A stretch of 64,000 bases of DNA from Acidobacteriaceae bacterium (GTDB lineage: Bacteria > Acidobacteriota > Terriglobia > Terriglobales > Acidobacteriaceae): positions 33,342 to 97,341 of the forward strand of contig DAHUXR010000003.1 in NCBI GenBank assembly GCA_027307045.1, read 5' to 3'. Made by a program: the position numbers and the translations under genes. Shown piece after piece: positions 47,301-55,351 of this stretch; positions within the stretch are counted from its first letter, which is position 1, and each line of letters opens with the position of its first letter. Below the pieces are notes generated by a model. The model was not told the DNA's origin. It did not search any database and saw only the letters and a list, made by a program, of their open reading frames with translations.

Positions 47301-47535
47301 GCGGACGAACGGCTATGAACTTTTATCGCATCTGCGGCAGGATCCGCAGACTCGCAACATTCCGGTGATGGTGGTCACGTCGCGTGCCGGAGCCAAGCAT
47401 CGTGATAGAGCAATGAAAGAAGGCGCAATGGCGTTCCTGACCAAGCCAGTGCAGGAAGACCAGTTTATTGCAGCAGTGGCCAGGCTAATCGGCTCGCCGG
47501 CGGGACAGGCGCTGGAAAAGGCGGCGGCAGGATAG
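44374..47535 (+). CDS. Hybrid CheA with two Hpt domains and C-terminal receiver (PilL/ChpA-like)
   Basis: 1053 residues, TTG start overlapping cheR. Hpt1 has His49 in AAHTLAGTSASYGF, Hpt2 has His225 in AMHTVKGSAAQVGL, joined by Ala/Pro-rich linkers. Then come dimerisation helices (ALERLDRMMNAVGELVINRT), a long insertion (about 450-520), the HATPase (PLIHLVRNAVAHGLERDEER; VEDDGRGIDYEKV; AGRGVGLDVVKSNLALL; GTRFTLKVPLTLIISQA), a CheW-like domain (IVVEDVVRKDEIVIKSLGEF) and a receiver (VLVDDSISVRKFVGRMLEKA; Asp in VVTDLEMPRTNGYELLSHLR; FLTKPVQEDQF). The layout resembles, in short form, the multi-Hpt CheA hybrids of Pil-Chp systems. Confidence 0.95.
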   Translation: MNQQGAEFVEIFLQEASERLQFLREYSGILQDAYPRQEDVERLHIAAHTLAGTSASYGFPLFAEISGKLAHIFQYALNATIAADAAGPLVEFISEAVALLESDLIMISTNGVESGEDIGVFKQRYPFAFQTSAVAQQEERHQPKTAESAVTAAADKQDSILEASPAPIAEIPYEPLPPDGEVPAEVLEFFVPEAEEHLQIVTHCLLSLETNPSSEQIHRLLRAMHTVKGSAAQVGLHRISSVAHRAEDLIGRLREGELRPSAEIIDICLDAVDTLKKFLYHQWTDESVMQATVHGLFSRIARLVPPEKEEGLASTTAAPANNVPLPAVVQPAETAPANYLQEIHLSDDEPAAATVAAPPVELPPVAAVPAIPHAAAEIRKPEGIEKFADEDLMRKEPASMPQSKSVRIALERLDRMMNAVGELVINRTRMLGRVAELERLADVLNFSKARMQDKVSEFQEKHEFSRIHSAPTPRPSEDFPLRSGYSSYSHSFDHSLAEFSELEMDRYDDFNILSRSLTEISADITEVLTQLDGFVRRVDGDIDEFTKLAHRLQDEITQARMVPIGNLYTRLSRTVRDAAKAVNKKVELTLAGAETELDNNIIQQISDPLIHLVRNAVAHGLERDEERYEQGKSDSGNVAVRAYHRGNHIYIEVEDDGRGIDYEKVRKTAVDHGMLSAESAAELGERDLLDLLFQPGFSTAPRKTELAGRGVGLDVVKSNLALLNGEIEVESQKGLGTRFTLKVPLTLIISQALFVRCGASMFALPLSFVEEIRRLRINEIEEVGGKLLTKVRDVVTEIVRLDSVLGLEPIQPINGYFRMVIANVAGRQVGIVVEDVVRKDEIVIKSLGEFLRNLKMFPGATIAPDGSLILLIDVNRLVAGEAIEHRPLMTSANAARIFAPGAAAVAHGAIPQEAIDFVPEEKLVVLVDDSISVRKFVGRMLEKAGYRVKLAADGLEALEIVTQTRCDLVVTDLEMPRTNGYELLSHLRQDPQTRNIPVMVVTSRAGAKHRDRAMKEGAMAFLTKPVQEDQFIAAVARLIGSPAGQALEKAAAG

Positions 47536-47555
47536 CAGAGAGATTTTGCAAAGAG

Positions 47556-48701
47556 ATGACGCTAAGCAAGAAAACTCGGGTGCTGATTGTGGACGACTCG
47601 GCATTTATGCGCAAGGTGCTGCAAGGCATTATTGCGTCTGATCCGCAACTTGAGGTGTGCGGCGAGGCGCGTGACGGTCGAGACGCCGTGACCCAAACCG
47701 AGACGCTGAAGCCCGACGTAATCAGCATGGACATCAACATGCCGCACGTGGATGGCCTCCAGGCGACGGAGATCATCATGTCCAGCAACCCACGGCCGAT
47801 TTTGATTGTAAGCTCCGAGTCGCGCGAAGGTGCGGACGTCACCTTGAAAGCCCTCGAGCTGGGCGCGATTGATTTTGTGGCCAAGCCAAGCGGCGGCGTT
47901 GATCTGGACATGAGTTCGGTGAAAGAAGAATTGTGCCGCAAACTGAAGATGGCGGCGAAAGTGCGCGTGGTCCGTACGGCAACGCGGTCCAAGTTGCAGC
48001 ATGAAGTCGCATCATCGTTACCGCGCGTGGAGCCTGCTTCAAAGAATGGCGATAACGGCATGCAGGAAGTCCGCGCAGCGGTAAATGCAGCGGCCAAGAG
48101 TGCAGGGAAATTTCCGCTCATTGTGCTGGCATCGTCTACCGGCGGTCCGGCCACGCTGATGAAGTTCATACCATACTTCCCCAAGGATTTTCCCGGGGCG
48201 GTGGTCCTGGTGCAGCATATGCCGGGGAACTTTACCGCACAGTTCAGCAGCCAGTTGGCGGAAGTATCGCAGATCAAGGTGAAAGAGGCTGAAGCCGGCG
48301 AAATTATTGTTCCGGGCCAGCTTTATGTTTGTCCCGGCTCGCATCATCTGCGCGTTTCGCCCACGGGCAGAATTTCCCTTGACGATGGCCCGCGCGTCAG
48401 CGGTTATCGTCCGTGCGCTGACCTCACATTTGAAAGTGCCGCGGAGTATGCCGGGCCAATGACGATCGGCGTGATTCTTACTGGCATGGGCAATGATGGC
48501 GCCAAGGGCGCCCAGCAGGTCCGTTCAGCCGGCGGGCACGTGATTGCGCAGGATGAATCGACAGCCGTAATTTTCGGGATGCCGCAGGAAGCCATCAAGA
48601 CCGGGGCCGTGGATCAGGTCTTGCCGATAGAAACGATCTATCAGGGGATCGAGAAGCGCGTTCTGTACATTTTTGGCGCGGCGAAAGTGGGGGCCTTATG
48701 A
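47556..48701 (+). CDS. cheB: CheB methylesterase (second copy)
   Basis: 381 residues. Receiver (VLIVDDSAFMRKVLQGIIAS; Asp in VISMDINMPHVDGLQATEII) and methylesterase with Ser in LASSTGGPATLMKFI, His in VLVQHMPGNFTAQFSSQL and Asp in ILTGMGNDGAKGAQQV. It removes methyl groups from MCPs and counteracts the CheR encoded upstream. The stop overlaps the next CheW-like gene (ATGA). Confidence 0.96.
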   Translation: MTLSKKTRVLIVDDSAFMRKVLQGIIASDPQLEVCGEARDGRDAVTQTETLKPDVISMDINMPHVDGLQATEIIMSSNPRPILIVSSESREGADVTLKALELGAIDFVAKPSGGVDLDMSSVKEELCRKLKMAAKVRVVRTATRSKLQHEVASSLPRVEPASKNGDNGMQEVRAAVNAAAKSAGKFPLIVLASSTGGPATLMKFIPYFPKDFPGAVVLVQHMPGNFTAQFSSQLAEVSQIKVKEAEAGEIIVPGQLYVCPGSHHLRVSPTGRISLDDGPRVSGYRPCADLTFESAAEYAGPMTIGVILTGMGNDGAKGAQQVRSAGGHVIAQDESTAVIFGMPQEAIKTGAVDQVLPIETIYQGIEKRVLYIFGAAKVGAL

Positions 48702-49207
48702 AGCCCTTGAAACAGCTTCGGCCTGAAGTGAAAACCGCGCGTGAAGACGTGATCGTGTTTGCCGTGGGCGGGTACAAACTGGCCATCGCGGCGGGCGCGG
48801 TCAAGGAAATCCGCGGCATGGATGACTTGCATCCGTTCAAGCTGGGCGGGATCTCGGCACAGATCGCGAAGTTAAAGTACACGCTGGAGCGGAATGGCAC
48901 GACTTATTTTGTGATCGATGCCGCGCAGCATTTTCGGCTGCCGGTTTCGAACGCGTCACGCGTGATGGTCCTGCGCAACACGCCTACCGGCGTGCTGGTG
49001 GATTCGACTGACCGCATCATGGAAATTTCAGCGCTGCATGCATTGCCGCCGGCTTTTACCCATGAAGAGCGAGGGTGGTATCGGGGGCTGGCCGTCGTGA
49101 ATGGGCTGGTGGTACCGGTGGTGAATCACACCGCTTTCCTGAACAGGCCGGAGTTGGAAATTGTGCGAGCCGGACTTGAACGCGTGCGCGGCGTGGTATC
49201 CGTATGA
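48698..49207 (+). CDS. CheW-like domain protein
   Basis: 169 residues. The fold is visible in VIVFAVGGYKLAIAAGAVKE, FVIDAAQHFRLPVSNASRVM, TPTGVLVDSTDRIMEISALH and GLVVPVVNHTAFLNRPELEI, although the NLRG-type signature of standard CheW is not retained. It overlaps cheB and the next gene by 4 bp each. It may be a specialised coupling or inhibitory variant. Confidence 0.8.
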   Translation: MKPLKQLRPEVKTAREDVIVFAVGGYKLAIAAGAVKEIRGMDDLHPFKLGGISAQIAKLKYTLERNGTTYFVIDAAQHFRLPVSNASRVMVLRNTPTGVLVDSTDRIMEISALHALPPAFTHEERGWYRGLAVVNGLVVPVVNHTAFLNRPELEIVRAGLERVRGVVSV

Positions 49208-49632
49208 TCGCGGAGGCCGACAAATCGTATGTGCTCTTTCCTCTGGGCGAAAAGCGCTTTGCTCTGCGGGCAGAAACTGTAACTGAGCTGGCGCGGCCAG
49301 ACAGTGTGCAAACGTTTCCGCATCGCACGCCATTGTTGACGGGCGTACTGGTACGGCGGGGAAGGATTGTTCCGGTGTGTGACGTTGCCCAGGTACTGGT
49401 TGGACCGGCAGCGCCGCCAAGAAAGTTTTATTTGATTGCGAATTGCAAAATCGGAGCGCGGCAGGAGTTGACGGCTGTGCCGGTCACGGGCGAATGCGAG
49501 CTGGCTAGCGCCGCAAGCGTGCCGCTTACGGGCAATGAGCCGCCTTATGTCAGCGGCATGTTGGCTATTGGGCATGAAACCGTCACGGTGGTGGCCCTGG
49601 AAAAACTGATCTGCGCGGAGGCGACTTCATGA
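49204..49632 (+). CDS. CheW-like domain protein (divergent)
   Basis: 142 residues, probably a CheW-like beta barrel: YVLFPLGEKRFALRAETVTE, LTGVLVRRGRIVPVCDVAQV, VTGECELASAASVPL, and SGMLAIGHETVTVVALEKLI. It overlaps both neighbours by 4 bp. Two consecutive CheW-like genes at this position are unusual; competition or scaffolding in one array is possible. Confidence 0.8.
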   Translation: MIAEADKSYVLFPLGEKRFALRAETVTELARPDSVQTFPHRTPLLTGVLVRRGRIVPVCDVAQVLVGPAAPPRKFYLIANCKIGARQELTAVPVTGECELASAASVPLTGNEPPYVSGMLAIGHETVTVVALEKLICAEATS

Positions 49633-50405
49633 ACCCGACCGTCGCCACGCCCGCCAAGATTTTGCTGATTGATGCCAACGTGTTTCTGGCCCGCCGCATC
49701 ACTGAAGCGCTCAAGCTTGAGGGCTTTGAAGTTGTCCACACAACGCAATCCGGCTATGCGCTGACCATGTTGGAATATGACACGCCTTCCGCAATTCTGT
49801 GCTCCACCAACCTGCGGGAAATCAGTGCTCATGACTTGCCGCCGATCATTAATGCCGATCCAAAGACCGCGCATATCCCGGTTATCGCGCTGGGCGATGG
49901 CGGCGATCAGGCGTTGATGGAAGCATTTCGTTCTGGCTGCGCCGATTATGTGGATAAGCGCCTGGGGCCCGAGCTGATCGCCGCGCAGATCAAGACCTTT
50001 CTGCGCAGCAGCGCTGAAGGATTTCATCCTGTGCAGATGCTGAATTCGGCTGATGAAGGACTGACCGGCAGTCTTTCTCATCTTGATCTGCCTGGAGTGG
50101 TCCAGATGCTGGTGCATTCGCGGCAGACCGGCTCTCTCTCGGTGAATGCGGGAGACATTGACGGAATTGTGTTTTTTGAAAATGGCAATATCACGCACGC
50201 TGAGAGTGGAGACCGCATTGGGGATGATGCCGTGGTCCACATTGTGAAGCACTGCAACGGCGTGGATGCTGGATCCTATAAATTCTTGCCCGGAGAGAGC
50301 GCCGCCACACGCACCGTGCTCCGCTCGGCCACGGAACTGATGCTGGAAGCCCTGCGGGAGCTGGATGAGTCCGCGCACGACAATGGTGATGGAGGTTTTA
50401 GATGA
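49629..50405 (+). CDS. Receiver-like domain fused to DUF4388 (PatA-N-like)
   Basis: 258 residues. The N-terminal half is a degenerate receiver (ILLIDANVFLARRITEALKL; the phospho-acceptor region AILCSTNLREISAHDLPP lacks the normal Asp; CADYVDKRLGPELIAAQ has Lys shifted). The C-terminal half is DUF4388-like (GSLSHLDLPGVVQMLVHSRQ, TGSLSV, then GIVFFENGNITHAESGDRIG). Such domains accompany gliding/twitching and chemosensory regulators. Without the acceptor Asp it is probably not controlled by phosphorylation. 4-bp overlaps with neighbours. Confidence 0.85.
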   Translation: MNPTVATPAKILLIDANVFLARRITEALKLEGFEVVHTTQSGYALTMLEYDTPSAILCSTNLREISAHDLPPIINADPKTAHIPVIALGDGGDQALMEAFRSGCADYVDKRLGPELIAAQIKTFLRSSAEGFHPVQMLNSADEGLTGSLSHLDLPGVVQMLVHSRQTGSLSVNAGDIDGIVFFENGNITHAESGDRIGDDAVVHIVKHCNGVDAGSYKFLPGESAATRTVLRSATELMLEALRELDESAHDNGDGGFR

Positions 50406-51214
50406 GCACGATTCCCACTGTCTACTTTATCGACGACAGTGCGACCATGCGCGAAGTGATCAAGATCGCCTTTCGCCGTGAGAACATCAATGTTGTGGCC
50501 TGCCATGATGCAGCCACGGCACTGGTGGAAATCGAAACGGCGAAGCCGGATATTGTGATTACTGACGTGATCATGCCGGACAAGGACGGTTACGACGTTT
50601 GCCAGCATATCAAGTCGCATCCTGAACTGGCGAAGACCCCGGTGATTCTGATGTCAGGCGTAGTAAACCGCGCTGTAGCGGAAAAGGCATTTGCGGTAAA
50701 AGCCGACGAGCTTCTGCGTAAGCCGTTGCAGCCGCAAGACTTGATCGCGCGCGTCAAGCATCTGCTCAAGAGCAATGGCGCTCCTGTTCCCACACCTGCC
50801 GCGGCAGCGAATGCGGCGGTAGCGCTCAGCAGTATTTTTTCCGCGGCAGCATCGGCTCCCATGCCGCCGCGTTCTGTACCCGTAACGCCCGTGCCAGTGC
50901 AGCAACGTGCCGCGGTGGCCGCTGCACCTGCACCTGCAATGCCATTACCCATCACAGCGACCGCCGCTGTTCCTCTGCCACAGCCAGTTGCCGTTGCAGC
51001 GCCTCAGGCGCCTCAGGCCGCTCAGCCTGCGCCAAATGGAAACGGCACCGCTACGGCTGCAAAAGCTGCGCCGCTCAATGATGCGGGAAAATTGAAGATC
51101 GAGATTATGCGGCTGGAAGGCCTGGTAAAAAAATTGCAGTCAGAATTGCAGGCCGAGCGCGAGTATTCAAGAGCGCTTGAGGCGCACGTAAAGACTTTGC
51201 AGGAGTCTGATTAG
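50402..51214 (+). CDS. Response regulator with Pro/Ala-rich linker and coiled-coil tail
   Basis: 270 residues. Intact receiver (VYFIDDSATMREVIKIAFRR; Asp in IVITDVIMPDKDGYDVCQHI; VILMSGVVNRAVAEKAF; LLRKPLQPQDLI), then about 95 residues rich in Ala, Pro and Val (PAPAMPLPITATAAVPLPQP), then a C-terminal coiled coil (GKLKIEIMRLEGLVKKLQSE). There is no DNA-binding domain, so output is probably by protein contact through the coiled coil. It is the last gene of the operon and converges with the GH3 gene, only 2 bp between stop codons. Confidence 0.9.
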   Translation: MSTIPTVYFIDDSATMREVIKIAFRRENINVVACHDAATALVEIETAKPDIVITDVIMPDKDGYDVCQHIKSHPELAKTPVILMSGVVNRAVAEKAFAVKADELLRKPLQPQDLIARVKHLLKSNGAPVPTPAAAANAAVALSSIFSAAASAPMPPRSVPVTPVPVQQRAAVAAAPAPAMPLPITATAAVPLPQPVAVAAPQAPQAAQPAPNGNGTATAAKAAPLNDAGKLKIEIMRLEGLVKKLQSELQAEREYSRALEAHVKTLQESD

Positions 51215-51216
51215 GC

Positions 51217-53139
51217 TCAGCGACTCGGGCGCGCTCCGGTCCCACTGCGCAGGCCCTGTGCGGGATGATCCTTGCCCGCCCCACGTTCCGCCATTCCTGG
51301 GATTGTCACTGGCAAGCGTCCGTGAAATGGAATCTCACCGAACAATGCTTTCACCGCCCCCGTCTCAGAAGTAATCGCATTGGAATAGGCGCACACGTAG
51401 TTTTCAATCTGAGGAAAATCCGCCAGGAAATAGGGCGATCCAAAACTCACCACCACGGTCTTATCTCGCTTGGCCTCAAGGATCGATTGCAGCAAGGCTG
51501 CCGTGGCGTCAGGAACGGAAATGGTGTTTACGGCGGTAGAGCCTTCTTTTCGTACAGCGCGACCGGGGACGGGGATTAAATAGATCGCGGCCAGAACATT
51601 TTCCGCTGAGCTAAGAGCGCTTTGAATTTCCGCCGCGCTGCCCGCAGCGATACGCGGGTCAACAAAGATGAAGCGGGCATCGGGCACCCGTGCGCGTAGC
51701 TCGCGTTGTAACTGGCGTCCGTTGTCGCTCCTTACGTCGTCAGTAAAGATGACGCACAAGAACTTGCTGCCTTCTTGTTGTACCGTTCCATAAGCTGGAG
51801 GAGATGCCGAAACGCGTTGTCTCCTTAGTGGCAGCATGCGGCCGTTGTCGCGGACCAGTGTGATGGCGGAATCGGCGATTTGCTGCGCGATGACCAAATT
51901 TACTGGACTGGACACCACGGAAGAAAGCCCGTTGATGTCGACCTGGTTGGCCTTGTTCAGCCCAACGCTCGCCTTCGCGCGCAAAATCTTCAACACGGAT
52001 TCATCAATGCGCTTCTCCGGAATTTCACCGCTCCGCACAGCGCTCAAAAGGCCTTTGTACGCGCCATCAAGATCGGTGAACAGAAGCATCATGTCATTGC
52101 CCGCTCTTACCGTGTCGATGGCGGCGTGTCCGGCCGCCGCCGAGCCACCTTCTGGATAGACGCTCGTGAGACCGCCCATATCCATGGCGTCCGTGATTAC
52201 CAGACCTTTGAAACCGAGCTGCTGCTTAAGAATCCCGGTAACGATGGCGGGAGAATTTGTGGCTACCCGTGAGCGGTCTGGTTCGAGCACAGGAGCGGTA
52301 ATGTGCGCGACCATCACCGCGTCTGTTCCAGCTGCGATGGCAGCCTGGAACGGCGGAAGATCGATCTCATTGATCTGTTCTCGCGTTCGATTCACGGCGG
52401 CTACTCCCAGATGCGAATCGGTAGAAGTATCACCGTGTCCGGGAAAATGCTTAGCGGCGGTGAGAAGGCCATTATTGCGGGCTCCGCGAATGTAAGCTGC
52501 AACCAGGGAGCTTACCTGCGCAGGATCTTCACCAAACGATCGAGTGTTGATGACGGGATTCGCGGGATTGGAATTCACGTCGGCAATGGGCATCAAGTTC
52601 CATTGCACGCCGATTGCGCGGGATTCCTGAGCGACAATTTTTCCGAACTGTTCGGCAAGTTCCGGCTTGGCTGCGGCCCCAAAAGCCATGCTGTGAGGGA
52701 AGACCGTGGTGCCGTTGAGCCGCATCGAGACGCCACGCTCGTAGTCGGCAGCTACAAGCAGGGGAAGTTTAGATGCGCGCTGAAGCTGGTTGATCAACAT
52801 GGCCGCTTCGTAGGGCTCGCTTTTCGAAAGCGAAGGACCTTCAGCTGGGACGGTCAGCAGAACAGACCCAAGATGGTAGCGCTGAATCTGGTCAAGCCAA
52901 TTCAGGTACTCAGGGTTCTTGAGGTTAACAAACTGGGGCATCGCCAGGCGAATCATGAACATCTGCCCGATTTTTTCTTCAAGAGAAAGCTTCTTCAGAG
53001 TCTTCTGCGCCCACTTTTCACCGTCATGGTCTAGGCGGATTGGCGCGACGCGTTGAAAATCGCCGGCAACGGCAGGAGAGGAGAGCGCTAGCAGAAGAAT
53101 GCCGACGACCACCCAATTGTGCATCAACTTTTGCACCAT
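51217..53139 (-). CDS. Glycoside hydrolase family 3, beta-N-acetylhexosaminidase (NagZ-like), exported
   Basis: 640 residues from the ATG at 53139, with a Sec signal peptide (WVVVGILLLALSSPAVAG). GH3 catalytic domain: KIGQMFMIRLAMPQF, PLLVAADYERGVSMRLNGTT, AKHFPGHGDTSTDSHLGVAA (the HGDT-H motif of NagZ-type enzymes), VMVAHITAPVLEP, and LVITDAMDMGGL with the nucleophile Asp. A C-terminal alpha/beta domain follows (VVVSFGSPYFLADFPQIENY). It probably removes beta-linked GlcNAc from muropeptides or chitooligosaccharides in the periplasm. Alternative: beta-glucosidase, less likely given the His motif. Confidence 0.92.
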   Translation of the reverse strand: MVQKLMHNWVVVGILLLALSSPAVAGDFQRVAPIRLDHDGEKWAQKTLKKLSLEEKIGQMFMIRLAMPQFVNLKNPEYLNWLDQIQRYHLGSVLLTVPAEGPSLSKSEPYEAAMLINQLQRASKLPLLVAADYERGVSMRLNGTTVFPHSMAFGAAAKPELAEQFGKIVAQESRAIGVQWNLMPIADVNSNPANPVINTRSFGEDPAQVSSLVAAYIRGARNNGLLTAAKHFPGHGDTSTDSHLGVAAVNRTREQINEIDLPPFQAAIAAGTDAVMVAHITAPVLEPDRSRVATNSPAIVTGILKQQLGFKGLVITDAMDMGGLTSVYPEGGSAAAGHAAIDTVRAGNDMMLLFTDLDGAYKGLLSAVRSGEIPEKRIDESVLKILRAKASVGLNKANQVDINGLSSVVSSPVNLVIAQQIADSAITLVRDNGRMLPLRRQRVSASPPAYGTVQQEGSKFLCVIFTDDVRSDNGRQLQRELRARVPDARFIFVDPRIAAGSAAEIQSALSSAENVLAAIYLIPVPGRAVRKEGSTAVNTISVPDATAALLQSILEAKRDKTVVVSFGSPYFLADFPQIENYVCAYSNAITSETGAVKALFGEIPFHGRLPVTIPGMAERGAGKDHPAQGLRSGTGARPSR

Positions 53140-53351
53140 TGCGCAACGATACCAGAAATGCGGAGGTGGTTTGGTCAGAATATCGTGAATGATCGGACAG
53201 TATCCGGCGTGGTTCATAGGCGTTGACCTTGCAGGCGCTCCCTTGCTGGTTAAGCGGTTTCCCCGGGCACTCCAGCGCGTTCTTCTGCTAGTCTGGCGGC
53301 AAGCCGCAATCCATGGGCTGACGCGCCTTTAGCGCGGAGCTGGGAAATCTT

Positions 53352-55313
53352 ATGCCTTTGACCTGGACTGACTGGATCGTGATTGCCGGTTATCTGCTGA
53401 TCAACCTGGCGATTGGCATCTATTACCGCCGTCGCTCGGGCGGCAACACTGAAGAATTTTTTGTCTCCGGACGCAACGTCTCCTGGTGGCTGGCCGGCAC
53501 ATCCATGGTGGCCACAACGTTTGCCGCCGATACTCCCCTGTTTGTGAGCGGCGTGATTGCAACGCAGGGAATCGCCGGCAACTGGATCTGGTGGACCTCC
53601 TGCCTGGGGGGCATGCTGACAGTCTTTTTCTTTGCCCGCTACTGGCGGCGGGCGGAAGTGCTGACTGACGTAGAACTCACTGAGATCCGCTATGGAGGCA
53701 AGCCGGCAGCTTTTCTGCGTGGATTCAAGGCCGTCTATCTTGGCTTGGCGATGAATTGCCTGATCCTGGGCTGGGTCACTAACGCCATGGTCAGCATTAT
53801 CGCTGTGCTGCTGGGGCCGCTCATTGCGCAAGGCAAAGTTCTGCAACTAACGCTAGGCGGTCACACCTTGCTGCATTACACCTTGGGACTACCCAGCCAC
53901 ACGGCGCTGATGATCTGCATTTTTGTGCTGATACCATTTACGGGAATTTACACATCCATTGGCGGACTGTGGGGCGTATTGGTTACAGACCTGTTCCAGT
54001 TCGCACTGAAGATGACGATGGTCGTGGTTCTGGCCTGGGTCGCGGTGGTGAAAATTGGCGGCATGCAGGCTTTGAAACTTCAGCTCCAGTTTATTGGCCA
54101 GCAGGTGCAAAAAACCGGAGTGCAGACATCAAACCCGCTGGCCTTCTTTCCTGACTTCCATCTCGGCTGGACGTCGAGCGCCATTTGGACTCTTCCTGTT
54201 CTAACTTTCCTGATGTATCTGGGGGTGCAGTGGTGGTCCGCGTGGTATCCGGGCGCGGAGCCCGGCGGCGGAGGTTATGTGGCGCAGCGCATGTTCTGCG
54301 CCCGCGACGAGAAAAACTCTCTGGGCGCAACGCTATGGTTCAACATTGCGCATTACGCGGTTCGTCCATGGCCATGGATCATTACCGGATTGGTCGCGCT
54401 GGCGGTCTACTCTCCGCATGGCGGCTTGCGTCCTGACGCTGCATTCGGCGCGAATCCACAGCAGGGCTACGTGATGGTGCTGCGCGATTTCCTTCCTCCA
54501 GCTCTCCGCGGGGTGATGGTGGCTGCGTTTCTTGCGGCGTTCATGTCAACTCTGGGGACGCAACTGAACTGGGGTGTTTCCTATCTTGTAAACGACTTGT
54601 ACCGGCGGTTTATGGTGCGGCAGAAAACTGAGAAACATTACGTCGCCGTGGGAAGGCTCTTTACCATCCTGATGGTCTTGATCAGCGGTTATGTTGCTTC
54701 ACAACTGCATTCCGTCGGTCAGGGATGGCAAATCGTCCTTGGCCTTGGTGTAGGGACTGGAGCAGTCTACATCCTGCGCTGGTACTGGTGGCGCATCAGC
54801 GCATGGAGCGAAATCAGCGCGATGGTGGTGGCCGCGGTGGTGGCGGTTTATCTCAATAAGCATTTCCCCGGCGACGATCCAATCACATTCGCCAAAACTT
54901 CATTGATCACGGCGGGAATCACAACCGTGGCATGGATCGCGGCCACTTTTCTTACGCCTGCCGAGTCAGAAGAAAAGCTGCTGGCATTTTATCGGCGAGT
55001 GCGCCCCACGGTGCATGGCTGGAAGCGTATTGCCGCGCTGGCGCCGGAAATTCCGCAGGTGCGCGATATTAAGAGCAACGCTTTTGACTGGCTCATGGGA
55101 TGCATTCTGGTTTACGCAACGCTCTTTGGAATCGGCAAGATAATTTTTGGCGAGCTGCCGCTTGGGCTCCTGCTGCTGGCTATGGCCACCGGCGCAGGTT
55201 ACCTGATTTTCTGGGACCTTTCCCGCCGAGGCTGGCAGGCGCTTTCCGGTACCGACAAGACGGCTGTTACACTCAAGATGGATTCGTCGCAGGCGCAAAA
55301 GAACCTTTCCTGA
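53352..55313 (+). CDS. Sodium:solute symporter family (SSS) transporter
   Basis: 653 residues, about 13-15 membrane segments. Family marks: WIVIAGYLLINLAIGIYYRR, FFVSGRNVSWWLAGTSMVAT, TFAADTPLFVSGVIATQGIA, and PFTGIYTSIGGLWGVLVTDL. It is divergent from the GH3 gene (212-bp gap) and could import the sugar or amino sugar released by it; this is a guess from position. Inner membrane. The 3' end lies 38 bp before rfbC. Confidence 0.92.
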   Translation: MPLTWTDWIVIAGYLLINLAIGIYYRRRSGGNTEEFFVSGRNVSWWLAGTSMVATTFAADTPLFVSGVIATQGIAGNWIWWTSCLGGMLTVFFFARYWRRAEVLTDVELTEIRYGGKPAAFLRGFKAVYLGLAMNCLILGWVTNAMVSIIAVLLGPLIAQGKVLQLTLGGHTLLHYTLGLPSHTALMICIFVLIPFTGIYTSIGGLWGVLVTDLFQFALKMTMVVVLAWVAVVKIGGMQALKLQLQFIGQQVQKTGVQTSNPLAFFPDFHLGWTSSAIWTLPVLTFLMYLGVQWWSAWYPGAEPGGGGYVAQRMFCARDEKNSLGATLWFNIAHYAVRPWPWIITGLVALAVYSPHGGLRPDAAFGANPQQGYVMVLRDFLPPALRGVMVAAFLAAFMSTLGTQLNWGVSYLVNDLYRRFMVRQKTEKHYVAVGRLFTILMVLISGYVASQLHSVGQGWQIVLGLGVGTGAVYILRWYWWRISAWSEISAMVVAAVVAVYLNKHFPGDDPITFAKTSLITAGITTVAWIAATFLTPAESEEKLLAFYRRVRPTVHGWKRIAALAPEIPQVRDIKSNAFDWLMGCILVYATLFGIGKIIFGELPLGLLLLAMATGAGYLIFWDLSRRGWQALSGTDKTAVTLKMDSSQAQKNLS

Positions 55314-55351
55314 CGCGCGAATCCAATTTTGCGAGGGAGCGAACGCCAAAA

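Noticed and set aside
40948..51214. Naming the genes pilG-pilL/chpA outright
   Set aside because: The resemblance is in layout only; no pilus genes are present, so only -like labels are given.
51212..51219. Missing terminator between convergent genes as a special element
   Set aside because: Two bases separate the stop codons, so any terminator must lie inside coding sequence; no clear one was found and nothing further can be claimed.
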